The notes under the pieces were generated by a model, which saw only the letters and a program-made list of their open reading frames with translations, had not been told where the DNA came from and did no database searches. From Corythoichthys intestinalis (taxonomy: Eukaryota > Chordata > Actinopteri > Syngnathiformes > Syngnathidae): a stretch of DNA of 64,000 bases. Positions 11,761 to 25,854 of this stretch are shown one piece after another; within the stretch, counting starts at the first letter, position 1; every line of letters starts with the position of its first letter. The DNA is taken from assembly GCF_030265065.1 (NCBI RefSeq), contig NC_080408.1, forward strand, positions 40,512,501 to 40,576,500. The letters run 5' to 3'. A program made the translations under genes and the position numbers.

Positions 11761-12240
11761 CTCTTCCCTCCCTCCGTGCCTCTGACTTCTCTTGTGTCAT
11801 TCAACCAACGTAGTAACGCATAGTAATGCACATTTTCTCGTTGCCGAAACGGTCACAAAATCCGAACGGAGAAAAAAAACGTAATGCACGAAAAAACAGA
11901 TTTTGGACTTACGGCGTACCCATTTAAAAGTCAGTGCTCACTTGTACAAATTACGCCAAAACCGTACAACTTGACAGGTATGAGTTATGCGCAGTCGGTA
12001 TGTTTTGTCCTATTTATGACGTACTGCGGAGCACGCTGTCAACACGGCGCTTGGCGGATCCGTACTGCAAACACGTCCGGTATAATTTGGCATTAAGCAG
12101 TGTGACCAAACTGTTTATCTTGGTCACCAATGCAGCTGGCGTTTGGCACTTAAAAGTTAACGATGATTTGTAGCTTTGAACTGGCCAGAGAAGCTTCGGT
12201 AGCTCTACAATCGAAGGCACAAATGTGTTGACCAGCATTA
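11761..12240. repeat. Probable dispersed repeat, no gene
   Basis: Contains ACTTACGGCGTACCC, CAACTTGACAGGTATGA and related strings that look like a multi-copy fish DNA-transposon remnant. I see no coding sequence. Confidence 0.35.
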
Positions 12241-12242
12241 AA

Positions 12243-13920
12243 CTGGGGGGGGGTGGAGTTGCGATTCAAGATGGCGGCTTAGATTTTTTGCTCTGGAGAA
12301 CCCTGCACAAAATCGACTTCAAAACCCACATTCACGTCCATAACCCATAGCGAAATATGTCTAAGACAAGCACAGTCAAGGACTGCAATATTTTTATCAG
12401 AAGATGTGGTCCTCCAAAGTCGAAAACAAGCTCATCATCGTGTGAGCGAGAGGAAGAAGCCGACGGCGGCATGGTGGAGTTAGCAACAGTGCTAGCGGGA
12501 TCTAAAAAGCTTGCGGAGCGAGGTTCACGCTGAGTTCGGTGGATTTGGCACTAAACTTGACAAAATAAATGACCGTCTAGAGAAGATGGCCTCATCAATC
12601 GGTGCTTTGGAGAGCAACTTGTCGGAGGTGAAAAGAAATGTTGCCGCGAATGTCACGCGGATGGAAGAAGCAGAGAATCGAATTGTCTCGGCAGAGGAAC
12701 AACTGGAAAAAGCCGAAACCGAACTCTCCCAAGCTATGAAGCGTATAGCCTACCTTGAGACGAAAACGGATGACCTGGAGAACCGTAGTAGGCGAAACAA
12801 TTTGCGACTCTTTGGACTCCGGGAGGGCGCAGAGGGAAGCTATTCAATGTTGGATTATGTACGTGACATGCTACCGGTCTGGCTGAAGCTGGACGCGAAT
12901 CAAGCGTTCACCCTCGAGAGAGCTCACCGAACCTTGGCGCCCCCCCCGACCGGGCCAGAACAGAGCGGTCATCGTTCGATTCTTGAAATATCAAGATCGG
13001 GAGCTGATTTTCCGCTCTGCCAAAAAACACGAGATTACTCATGGTGGAGACAAGCTCTTCTTCACAGACGACCTGTCTGCAGAGACTGTGAGGCAACGAA
13101 ATGGCTTTAACAACATCAGGAAGATCTTCGTCGAGAAGGGCGCATTTCGTGGATTTACATACAATCCGTGTAAAATGAGGATCCTTCACAAGGGGAAAAT
13201 ATTCCTATTCTCGACACCTAAAGCTGCAGAGGAGTTCCATCGCAAGAATGAGGGAAACGCATAACTCAACAGTGCGGTGAGAACCAGCTATGTTCCAATG
13301 TACATTACAGAATGATTGGTAATGTGGACACAATTTCCGTCGATCTTTTTTTTTATTTCTCGAGACTTTAATACATGCGTGGACAAATAAGACAGCGTCT
13401 AAACGCACCCGTTTTCAAAGGGTTGAATATAAGTTTATTAATACTGTGTGCAGGGGTCTTTCTACACCTGATCACTTTTTGTTTCTTTCTATTTTGATTT
13501 GAGCTACCACAGTTTTGGCTGCTCCTCCACTAGGTGGATCGGCTACTCCCAGTCAGTTTTGAGTAAGGGGGATGGGGGATTCAAGTATTGAACTCATGTG
13601 TTACGTGTGTATGTATGTATGTTTGTTTTGTGTATTGTTCAAGTTTGTATTTTTGAATCTTTTTTTTTCAATCCACAAGGAAATGTATGGTGGGTATCTG
13701 TCATTTTACATCCAAAATTTGTTACATGGAAAAAGAAAATCCATCTAGCCTTAAAAATATACAGGTGACCAATTGGAATGTCAGAGGGTTGCGGCAACTC
13801 AGCAAGTTGAAACAAATTTTGAATAGAGTGAAACATCTTAAATCTAGAATTGTGTTTGCATTAAACTTGCAGCCCAGTCTGAAGAGTGCTGTGCCAACTC
13901 ATCCATTGTATATGTGAGAG
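12243..13920 (+). mobile_element. L1-type LINE, ORF1 and start of ORF2
   Basis: A 5' UTR-like GC-rich segment precedes ORF1. ORF1 starts at an ATG at 12357, then continues in other frames at 12511-13110 and 12983-13264. The middle block encodes a heptad-rich coiled coil followed by LETKTDDLENRSRRNNLRLF, the hallmark L1 ORF1p junction. The last block holds FTDDLSAETVRQR and LHKGKIFLF. Two frameshifts (near 12500 and 12960) break ORF1. The ORF2 endonuclease start is seen at about 13760 (NWNVRGLRQLSKLKQIL). The element then stops, so it is truncated inside ORF2. Confidence 0.88.
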
Positions 13921-13964
13921 GCTGTTCTCAGCAACGTGAGTGAATTTGAGTGGACTCACTCATA

Positions 13965-15539
<1,575 letters not shown>

Positions 15540-15541
15540 TA

Positions 15542-15897
15542 TGAATGTTATGGAGAGTGATTAAAAGTCTCACTACTGGAACACGTTAAGAAGTCTGAAG
15601 TGTGCACAAACCATTGGTTCTTTTAAATCAGGGCTGAAAACACTATTGTTTACCAAATCATATTCATAATTGTCATATAGCTCCTATGGCTAGCTTTTCA
15701 TCACATTTTTTGTTGTTGTTTTATTTCTATTTCTTTATTTTTTTTTATTATTTAGTTTTTTTGTTTTTTTTTACTGTGTTGATGATTTAATGTGATTTTA
15801 GCGTATCATTTCATTTGTGTTTTGGGGATTTTTAAGTGACCTAGTACCTAGTTTTGAATTGTGCAATACAAATAAATTTGCCTTGCCTTGCCTACAC
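15542..15897 (+). mobile_element. L2-type LINE 3' end
   Basis: The plus strand encodes the usual LINE C-terminus (WNTLRSLKCAQTIGSFKSG, then KTLLFTK). A T-rich 3' UTR follows, ending in the AATACAAATAAATTTGCCTT tail. The tail ends in a short CTTGC repeat, as expected of L2-clade elements. The 5' side is cut by the family B Tc1 element. Confidence 0.85.
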
Positions 15898-17878
15898 TGT
15901 ATTCCACCCGACATCTATTTTTCCCCTCATGCATCCCAAATTAGAGTTCAGTATTTTCTCTTTTTAAATTTACGTTAGGACTGTTAACTTCCTGTGGGTA
16001 ATGAAGTTTTCCCATCAGGACACTAAAATCTTACTTCCCATTCACAGGAAGACAATAACAAATCTTCGCCTACAGAGTTTGGTGGGGGTGGGTGGTCTTC
16101 ATCTTTGACATTCTCTTGTCTTAACCAGCCGTGTCATGGCGCCGAGCAGGGGCAAGCCTGAAGGAGCAGCAGACCTCGTCAGGGTCATCTGCAGTAGCAA
16201 AAAAATGTTAACTGCATCTTCCCTCTTCCTTCTTCACTAGATGCCCCAATCCATCTCAATGAATGACCAACACTGCAAGGGGGCGCCATGGGGAACCTCG
16301 CACACTCGCTCGCTGGCACTTATTCACGCAACGACAGCTTCTATGTGCACATTAAAACGGCTTCTTGTTAGCAGATGATGCATGACTCAGCTTTTAAATA
16401 TGTTTAAAGATAATCATTTAACTGTGTTCAAGGTCATAGAGTGAGTACATCAAGGGTGAATTGATATGAGTATCTAACGCATTGATTGATCCCACCCCCC
16501 ATTCATTTAAATTGGGAGTTTTTTTTCCCGCCCATTTTGTGTTTGCAATGTGCTGCCACTAGATGGGAAGCATGTATTACGATAGGTTTGTCCTGCTTTA
16601 TGTTCACAAACAGTGTGGGCTTTTGTTTTCTCTCCAGGACTTGCAGGCGTCCAAAAAAATCCAAGAAATATTTTTTAATTATCTAAAAACAAAAACAATA
16701 AATATGTTTACATTTAAAGTACATTTTATATTCAGAGATTCTTTAAAAATTAAAGAAACTTTTTTTTTTTTTTTTTTTTTTCGATTTAAAAAAGTAAATA
16801 AGAGTCTAAAATTGACAGCAAACATTAAAAAGACATTCAGTATTACAGCAACATTATGCTTTGTAAAAACAAAGTTAGAAGTTAGAAAATCTGTATGGAC
16901 AATCTGTGAACAGCAAGTCAAACAAATCTGAAGAAAATCAAAGTTCTTTTATAAACAGTTACAACCGTACAACTAGCCAAGTTACTTTTTGAACCATCTA
17001 TGTTCTGGGTCAAGTTGACACACAGATGCTTTTAGTGTACCAAAAATGACCCGTGAACATTTTTAGTGTATCAAGGAACAAACATAAACTGGAAGGTTAA
17101 CTATGGTCCATTCATCTGACAGATATTTAACAAGACAATGGGGACAATGACCTGTCCTGTGCCCTGCTGCGCCGTGGATGGATGACAAACAGTTCAGGAG
17201 CAACGACCCAGCAGATATGGCAACACACTGCGGCAACACAAACAAGTACCATGGTGGATTTTTGGATATTCCTAAAGCCCTATCAAGTACCATTACAATC
17301 TCCAAGGGCTATGCATTAGTTCTGAAAAATATGATGCAGGTTTTACGTAGCACCCCCTGGTGTTAAAAAAATATTAGCACCATTCATCAACGTGGGATAT
17401 CCAACCCACGTAGTCATCATATTCTTGCTGTGAAAAATACAGATTCAGCACAACTCAACATTAGACAAGTTATATTAGAAAAGTGTTTTCAAACCAATTA
17501 ATTACTGTGTTGCCTGTCATGATTTTTTGCTGTCATAGATTGTTAAGGAAAGATGTTATTTGAAATTAGCAAAAATAGAAAATTCAAGCAGTATTAGGAA
17601 TTACAGTTGCATTATTAAAACTTGTGACTTGGGTGGTGCCTGCGGGTATCAACGTTTGTCATTACTCAGTTTTACAAACTGTGATCTTAATTAAAATTAC
17701 TGTGTAAGAGAAAGGTTTTGCACTGTGAATGAACATGAACCACTTTTCACAACTAGTCACTCTGCTACCCCAGTGGAAGCAGCAAATGACTAAAATTGAC
17801 ATGTTTACCGAACGACCATTTTCATTCTGACAGTTGGTATAAGACAAATGGATGGTAAATGATCAAATGTGATGAATA
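15898..17878. other. Unassigned, no gene seen
   Basis: About 2 kb of mostly AT-rich DNA with a 23-bp T run at 16760-16782. Short frames here have no recognised domain and no convincing splice sites. I see no complete repeat with defined ends. Confidence 0.45.
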
Positions 17879-17880
17879 TA

Positions 17881-19375
17881 CAGTGGTATGAAAAAGTATC
17901 TGAACCTTTTGGAATTTCTCACATTTCTGCATAAAATCACCATCAAATGTGATCTGATCTTTGTCAAAATCACACAGCTGAAAAACAGTGTCTGCTTTAA
18001 GTAAAACCACCTATACATGTATAGGTTTTCATATTTTAATAGGATAGCATGCAAACAATGACAGAAGGGGGAAAAAATCAGTAAGGAGACTTAAAGAGCA
18101 ATTGAAACGACACACACGTGGTATGAATTGTCTTGAAGAGAAGCATTGTCTGTCTCGGATGTGCATCATGGCTCAGTCAAAAGAGGTCTCTGTAGACCTG
18201 CGATCAAGGATTGTTGATTGGTGTAAAGCTGGAAAAGGGTACAAAACCATGTCTAAAAGTCTGGATATTCATCAATCTACAGTCAGAGAAGTTGTCTACA
18301 AATGGAGAGAGTTTGGCACTGTTGCTTCTCTCCCAAGGAGTGGCCGTACACCAAAGATGATGTCAAGAGTTCAGCGCAGAATACTCACAGAGGCAAAAAA
18401 AAGAACCCTTGAGTGTCTGCGAAAGACATACAGAAATCACTGGCACAGTCCAATATCCATGTGCACACATCGACTATATGTAAAACTACAACCAAGAATG
18501 TTGTTCATGGGAGAACTCCACAGAGGAAGCCACTGCTGTCTAAAAAAAACATTGTTGGTCGTTTAATGTTTGCAAAAAGGCACTTGGACACTCCACAGAA
18601 GCTTTGGCAAAATATTTTATGGACTGATGAAACCAAATTTGAATAGTTTTGGAGTAACACCCAACGTCATGTGTGGAGTAAAAATGGAACAGCTCACCAA
18701 CATCAACACCTCATCTCCACCGTGAAGCATGGGTCATGATTTGGAGTTGTTTTGCTACCTCGGGGCCTGGACAATGAATTCAAAAGTTTATCATGATAAT
18801 TTGCAGGAAAACCTGAGGCTGTCTGTCAGACAGTTAAAGCTAAAACGAGGATAGATGCAAAACAATGATCCAAAACACAGAATTAAATCAACTTCAGAAT
18901 GGTTTCAGAAGAACAAAATACACGTTCTGGAGTGGCCAAGTCAAAGTCCAGACTTGAAGCTCATTGAGATGCTGTAGTATGACCTAAAGACATGATTCAT
19001 GACTGACATCCCAGGAATGTGACTGAACTACAGCAGTTTTGTAGAAAAGAATGGGCCAAGATTAGTCCTGATCGATGTGCCAGACTGACCTGCAGCTCCA
19101 GGAAGCGTCTGGTCGAAGTTATTGCTGCCAAAGGGGGGGGAGGCACAAAATATTGTATGGGATCATTCACTAACTTATTTTTCTCCCTTTTGTCATTGTT
19201 TGCATACTATCTTCATTAAAATATGAAAACCTATTAATGTTTGGGTGGTTTTAGTTAAAGCAGAGACTGTTTTGTCTTCTGTGTGATTTTGACAAAGATC
19301 AGCTCACATTTGATGGTGATTTCATGCAGCAATGTGAGAAATTCCAAAAGGTTTAGATACTTTTTCATACCACTG
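17881..19375 (+). mobile_element. Tc1-like transposon, family C
   Basis: Flanked by TA, with inverted ends CAGTGGTATGAAAAAGTATC and TACTTTTTCATACCACTG. The plus strand carries the N-terminal region at 18102-18410 (SVDLRSRIVDWCKAGKGYKT, LPRSGRTPKMM). A central part lies in another frame at 18413-18646 (FAKRHLDTPQKLWQNILW, then TDETKFE). A C-terminal piece lies at 19019-19150 (RKRLVEVIAAKGG). Many lesions make it inactive. Confidence 0.92.
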
Positions 19376-19677
19376 TAGTTTTCATAACACATGGTCAGTT
19401 TGCCATGCTGGCAAAGGTAAGGCTTAGCTGTCGGCCATCAAACTATAATAACTCGAGCAGATGATCATATCACTGCTTTACCCCTGGTCACTACAACAAC
19501 TCAAACCACGGTCATCTCCTTGTCACAGTCATTAACTACACCTCCAACTAGTTCTGGGTATTTCTACTAAGTACCCCCTCCCTGCGATCAATATACAAAC
19601 ATTTGTTCTCGCTCACATCACTGGCTTCAGCAATTTTAATTGAAAGACTGCTGGAATTAATTTCCATAAGAAAAATA

Positions 19678-19924
19678 CAGGTAGTTCCCCGGTTACGAAC
19701 AAGTTCCGTTCCTATGCTGGCAACGTGACCCGAAATTCTGCGTTAATTGGAATTAACCCTTTATGTTCCTATTTACCCCCCAAATCTCAAAAGAACTATC
19801 CAGAAACATGTATGTAACGTAAAAAACAAGCGGAAAATGACTGGAGATGAAATGGCGGATGAGATCCGGCGTCGTAAAGTTGAAATCACATAAATCGGGT
19901 ACGTCTTAACCCAGGAACTACCTA
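19678..19924. mobile_element. Short TA-flanked MITE (Tc1/mariner type)
   Basis: A 247-bp element with inverted ends CAGGTAGTTCC and GGAACTACCTA, bounded by TA dinucleotides. It contains no coding sequence. The TA target and the small size fit a mariner-type MITE. Confidence 0.7.
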
Positions 19925-21620
19925 TATAGTAACTTAAAAGAAAGCAAGTCATTAAACATGACCACCCTAATTTGCAACCTAAGTAATAGCTTATATACCT
20001 AAATTAAGGTTAATGGCATGATAGTTGGACCCCAAACTTGGCCAAATTATGTTCCCATCACATCATCGAACCTTCATTACCGTATGTGAGCTATCGCAAC
20101 ATTCAGTCAGGAGTCGCTAAGGGTATTATCATGTGATGTTCCAAATAAGAAGCATATCGAATATTTTCACCTATCATGTCTGTGGAAGGAACACTTTCCA
20201 CTCTATAAACATTTTTTAGTCAAATTATGTGATATTAAAATTGAAGTAATTAGCAAAGTTTGTGGGCATCTTCTATCGATAAATTCATTTGAAGTCAAAG
20301 CAGAAGAATGACTTGAATGCCACAGGATTAGATAGTAAAGTCACAGAGAGCCACAGGAGAAGATTAAAAGAGCAAAATGCAGCTCTGGGGCCATAGGTTG
20401 CAGACCCCTGTACTATACTGTATAATGTACCATTTACTTATGTTCAGAAATACCAAATCCGTATGACACGCAATGTTAAACCATGTAATGCTAATAAAAA
20501 TAAACAATTTCAAATAAATAATGTAAATCGAAAAAATGAAAAATATGAATTTCATTTATAAATTTGAAAATGCTCTTCATTTTTAATTTTGAAATTTTAT
20601 AGGAGAGTTGAGGGTAACACTATGAAAGTGATGAGTTATACAGTTGGGAGCAGACGTATATGCACAGTGACTCATTTACTACAGTATTATGAAGTAATTA
20701 ATTCCTTAATGTCAACTGCTATGTTTTAGTTAAAGCCCTTAAATTAAAGCCAATAGTGTACACTTCCCCCACATATTGATTTGTCTTAAAAGAATCCATT
20801 ATGATGATGCAAGATATAACTGTTACTGTCTAATTACTGGTAAATCTCACTGATGGCTATCTATAAAGTGCCTTACCTGTCCACGTAGATAGCGTGGCAG
20901 TCTTTGCTATGTTTTATGGAGGTGCCTATTGGGCGAGGTTCCAGAGGCATTGTTGCATTGCACTCACATTCAACAACAGTAGGACGGCAAGTGAGACAAT
21001 GGCTCATTTTCCATCAAAACCGACCCGCACCAAGTACAGGCAGCACTCTCAGGAGAGCAGAGCCTGATGAGAAGGCTTCTATTGTTCTCCAGACCGCCTC
21101 CATAGCCGTGACTATTTATTTATTAATGATTTTTACGACAGCTTCATTCATACCTTTTTTTTTTTGTAAGTCCGTCAGCAGAATGAATGGGTTCGTGTAT
21201 CCTAAATTAATTGAAGAAATATCAACCCAAGACAATTCAATGTTAGGTGCTCTTACAAAAAATCTGTTTGTGATTAAGCCAATGAAAGCACTATTAGATA
21301 TCCTTTGAGTGTTTGATTATTATTGTTTTTGTTCTTTTTTAACTGTTTTATTAATTCATTTCTTGGAAGGTTTTAATCCAATACACACATTTTCTTTTCA
21401 AAACAGAATCTTTTATACTGCACAACAAAGCACTCCTGGGTGTTTTTTATATGTTGTTACAGCATATTTGGCTCTTTTCCAAAGGTTATTGTGAAAGGCG
21501 ATTTTCCCCAGCTGGACGCAGAGGACTTTTTGTTGACACAAATGCGGTCTGACTCCTCTTTTTGCCGAATGTTTTGTCAAAACAACAGCCTTGGTTCTTT
21601 TTTAACTTTGCGTGTTATTT
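19925..21620. other. Unassigned; hAT-like end near 20410
   Basis: Around 20370-20412, GCTCTGGGGCCATAGG followed by TTGCAGACCCCTG looks like a hAT terminus, but the partner end was not found. The open frame at 20904-21308 (134 codons) has no domain that I recognise and is probably chance. No host gene is seen. Confidence 0.4.
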
Positions 21621-23360
21621 CATTGATACTGGACTGGCATGTACAGCTTTGATCATATTGCCTCTGCAAAGCCCTTTGAGACAACCTTGTTGTGATATAC
21701 AGTGCCTTGCAAAAGTATTCGGCCCCCTTGAACCTTGCAACCTTTTGCCACATTTCAGGCTTCAAACATAAAGATATAAAATTTTAATTTTTTTGTCAAG
21801 AATCAACAACAAGTGGGACACAATCGTGAAGTGGAACAAAATTTATTGGATGATTTAAACTTTTTTAACAAATAAAAAACTGAAAAGTGGGGCGTGCAAT
21901 ATTATTCGGCCCCCTTGCGTTAATACGTTGTAGCGCCACCTTTTGCTCCAATTACAGCTGCAAGTCGCTTGGGGTATGTTTCTATCAGTTTTGCACATCG
22001 AGAGACTGACATTCTTGCCCATTCTTCCTTGCAAAACAGCTCGAGCTCAGTGAGGTTGGATGGAGAGTGTTTGTGAACAGCAGTCTTTAGCTCTTTCCAC
22101 AGATTCTCGATTGGATTCAGGTCTGGACTTTGACTTGGCCATTCTAACACCTGGATAAGTTTATATTTTTAACCATTCCATTGTAGATTTGGCTTTATGT
22201 TTTGGATCATTGTCCTGTTGCAAGATAAATCTCCGTCCCAGTCTCAGGTCTTGTGCAGATACCAACAGGTTTTCTTCCAGAATGTTCCTGTATTTGGCTG
22301 CATCCATCTTCCCGTCAATTTTAACCATCTTCCCTGTCCCTGCTGAAGAAAAGCAGGCCCAAACCATGATGCTGCCACCACCATGTTTGACAGTGGGGAT
22401 GGTGTGTTCAGGGTGATGAGCTGTGTTGCTTTTACGCCAAACATATCGTTTTGCATTGTGGCCAAAAAGTTCAATTTTGGTTTCATCTGACCAGAGCACC
22501 TTCTTCCACATGTTTGGTGTGTCTCCCAGGTGGCTTATGGCAAACTTTAAACGAGACTTTTTATGGATATCTTTGAGCAATGGCTTTTTTCTTGCCACTC
22601 TTCCATAAAGGCCAGATTTGTGCAGTGTACGACTGATTGTTGTCCTATGGACAGACTCTCCCACCTCAGCTGTAGATCTCTGCAGTTCATCCAGAGTGAT
22701 CATGGGCCTCTTGGCTGCATCTCTGATCAGTTTTCTCCTTGTTTGAGAAGAAAGTTTGGAAGGACGGCCGGGTCTTGGTAGATTTGCAGTGGTCTGATGC
22801 TCCTTCCATTTCAATATGATGGCTTGCACAGTGCTCCTTGAGATGTTTAAAGCTTAGGAAATCTTTTTGTATCCAAATCCGGCTTTAAACTTCTCCACAA
22901 CAGTATCTCGGACCTGCCTGGTGTGTTCCTTGGTTTTCATAATGCTCTCTGCACTTTAAACAGAAACCCTGAGACTATCACAGAGCAGGTGCATTTATAC
23001 GGAGACTTGATTACACATAGGTGGATTCTATTTATCATCATCGGTCATTTAGGACAACATTGGATCATTCAGAGATCCTCACTGAACTTCTGGAGTGAGT
23101 TTGCTGCACTGAAAGTAAAGGGGCCGAATAATATTGCACGCCCCACTTTTCAGTTTTTTGTTAAAAAAGTTTAAATTATCCAATAAATGTTGTTCCACTT
23201 CACGATTGTGTCCCACTTGTTGTTGATTCTTGACAAAAAAATTAAATTTCATATCTTTATGTTTGAAGCCTCAAATGTGGCGAAAGGTTGCAAGATTCAA
23301 GGGGGCCGGATACTTTTGCAAGGCACTGTAGCTCTATACAAATAAAATTGAATTGAAATG
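21621..23360 (+). mobile_element. LINE 3' tail split by a Tc1 insertion
   Basis: The left piece ends GCAAAGCCCTTTGAGACAAC and GTTGTGATA at 21698. The right piece resumes at 23329 with GCTCTATACAAATAAAATTG, the usual fish LINE tail. Joined across the transposon, the two pieces read as one normal LINE 3' end, with the TA target at the join. Confidence 0.75.
21700..23328 (-). mobile_element. Tc1-like transposon, family D, copy 1
   Basis: Inverted ends CAGTGCCTTGCAAAAGTATT and its complement are flanked by TA. The minus strand encodes most of a DD34E transposase: 22161-22829 covers [30 protein letters not shown] and [14 protein letters not shown], and 21920-22150 covers [15 protein letters not shown]. 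An in-frame stop lies in the N-terminal part and a frame break near 22150. It is very similar to the copy at 46031-47636. Confidence 0.95.
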
Positions 23361-23379
23361 TGTCCATAAAACTTAAATG

Positions 23380-24490
23380 CAACCGCAGGGATGTGAAAAA
23401 TAGTAAAGACAAGTTCCGCTTCCGTTTTACATCCTTATATCTGCTAGAAGCTTTCGTTTTAGAATTTCTCCGATCAAAACAACAGTGGAGCTACACTGTT
23501 TGCAACAAGTGGAACGTTTGTAACAACGTTTACAAATGGAAAACGTTGTTAGGCAAGGGAAGATACTGTAAGCTGATGTGCCTCACTTACTGTACGTTGA
23601 TGGACATATATCGAGACTACGTGCATTCTCCCCGTGGGAGGCCGAGAGACTGGGGATGGAGACGGGCACTCGCCTCGCGGCAGACCGTCAGGTCGATCCC
23701 GAGATCCAATTCTTGAGTTTTTTAACTGCAGCAACTTTGCAACTTTAAAATACGCTATTGTAGCTGGAATTACCGATGACAGCAGGATAAAGCCCGTCTG
23801 GATGCCGCCTAGGGTCTGTGTCGGCTCAAAGTTTGGCGAGGCTCTCAAGCCGCTCCGGAGCTCTGCTGACTGATATCACATTTTCCTATGCTATTTTTTC
23901 CTAATAATTTTACAAATTGTGATTTATTAACCTGTTTTGCACATGTACCTATCGTTTGAAATAAAACAAGAAATGGAATCATGTTGTCCAAATGTTTTTT
24001 ATTGCGATCAATATCTGCAATAAAAAAGAATGACATACAAGTTTTGTTTGTATATACATACCTTGTAGTATTTCCTTGTAACAACAAAATCCGTGTCAGC
24101 CCTTCTGCATTCGGCAAAAGTAATATAATGTGTAATTTTGTCTAATTGTGGTCACTCGAGTGGCCGGCGTATCAATCTATACCTCACGTCTCCACAGGCT
24201 GACAGATTGTTATAATTTTGTCCACGAATGATCAACGAAGTGATAAGAACAATCATATAATCTCATCTACGTCTCAGCTATGTCATGCTGAATCCATTTT
24301 TGGCGATTCAGTGGGTTTCTCTGTCTTGATTTTGCTGTTTTAACTTTGTCAACACACTGCGTACTTCAACCGCAACTCATGAGGTTTTTTTCTGAACCAG
24401 AAGTTCGAAGCAGAAATTTTCCAAAATGGCACCGCCCATATTTCACTCAAGAAACTTGTCTATGACTCAAGAAACTTGTCTATGAAGGAA
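23380..24490. repeat. Dispersed repeat with antisense 18S-like segment, copy 2
   Basis: Homologous to 2230-2690 on both sides of the rRNA-like part. The left part shares GTTAGGCAAGGGAAGATA and TTGATGGACATA. The right part shares CTCTGCTGACTGATA, GGAATCATGTTGTCCAAATG and AATAAAAAAGAATGACATAC. The unique 3' part ends with the direct repeat ACTCAAGAAACTTGTCTATG (about 24455-24485). The limits are estimated. Confidence 0.6.
23638..23785 (-). pseudogene. 18S rRNA-derived fragment (antisense), copy 2
   Basis: This copy keeps more rRNA than copy 1. In order on the plus strand are GGCCGAGAGAC, CACTCGCCTCGCGGCAGACC, GATCCCGAGATCCAA, AACTGCAGCAACTTT, ATACGCTATTG and AGCTGGAATTACCG. This is the order and orientation of the complement of the small-subunit rRNA just 3' of the 530-loop region. 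It is about 148 bp, diverged and non-functional. Confidence 0.75.
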
Positions 24491-25854
24491 AAATGCTTTG
24501 GCTGGAAATGGTTTAGTTGAGGGAGCATGGCATTAGCTGTCCACATACTTTAAATTAGTACAATACTTTGTATGGTCACCAGTAACTGAATTTGTTCTTT
24601 TTTACATCAATACGGAATTGTAAGCAAACACTGTTGGTCACTGGTAGTTTTTACAACTATTCTGCGATTATTGATGTGCATCTGTGCTGGTTTACAGGTG
24701 GGACCACTGCATGAAGCAACAATGCACTGTATAACCCATTGTAGACTGCTACAGTAGCTTCGTGCACAAGTCAAATGATAAACTCCCGTATCAGTAGTTG
24801 TAAATTTTATGTTTTACAGTACATTGTGGTTCATTTTAATATATGACTGTTGAGTACGTGACTCCAAACAGGTGAGTGTAAACGGGAGATAAAGGTTTTA
24901 TGACATTATTTCCACATCCGTTATTTCCGACCATAAGTATGTCACAATGTCTGCAATCATACAAGAACTGTTCATGGTCGCGTCTTGGCTGTTGCTTAAA
25001 ATTTAGTTTTGGGTCCTTTACCTTAGTATACATTATCAGCATACAGTATCATGTTGCAGGGCTGTAACAGTGCTCTTCTTCTATTAAAATACGTAGCAGG
25101 TACTGTATATTAATTTAAACATTGGTTTAACGGGGACAGAGGTGCACAGCCCAATGTTATTTAAATGTCTTTTCATTAAATAAATAAATAAAAGAATACT
25201 GCGATCTTATAGACCTACTGTAGTTGTCAAAATCCAGTTTCGTTTTCAGAATAAAGGCGAGGGAGTAATAAAAGATCCATTATGACAGGAAACACCATAA
25301 TGAACCTGCACTACCTTGCAATTCAGAAATTAGTGATGCCAATGACTAGTATGCATGAAGTTAATCAATAACAGCGGTGCTGTGTTCAAGGACTCAACAA
25401 CTTCTTTGATCATCATTTGAAATTACGGTAACTTGGTGTGTTTTCATGACAGCGACCTGATTTGTAGTCAGACCAGCAGTGACCTACTGTAGTTTGAGAC
25501 CATACTGCTATGTGGAAGTCCTGCATTAATGATTACCTAAAAACACAGTGGTGTGTGGTTTACATCAGCTGAATGGTAAAGGTTACTACAGAGCAGTCTT
25601 CACCATGACTGGACAAGTGCTTCAATGAACATGATTGTGCATGTGCTTTGCTTTCTTTTTAGTAGATTTAAAACTTTGCTTATTATATTTTATGCTATTT
25701 ATGCTGTTTCACAAGATAAAGTGTTATGCCGTGCCTTATGATTCTGTATTATATTAGTGTTTTGTTAATTTTTATACTAATGATAGAAATAGGAATTATA
25801 ATATTACAGTACTTAAACATTTTCTCTATGGTAAATATTTTATGCTGAGAACAC
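24491..25854. other. Unassigned, no gene seen
   Basis: AT-rich DNA with no open frame longer than about 70 codons and no recognisable domain. A short ATAA-type run lies at 25177-25193. No complete mobile element is defined. Confidence 0.45.

Noticed and set aside
20904-21308. Open frame of 134 codons with a hydrophobic segment
   Set aside because: No recognisable domain, no exon signals, and low-complexity T-rich sequence explains the hydrophobic part.
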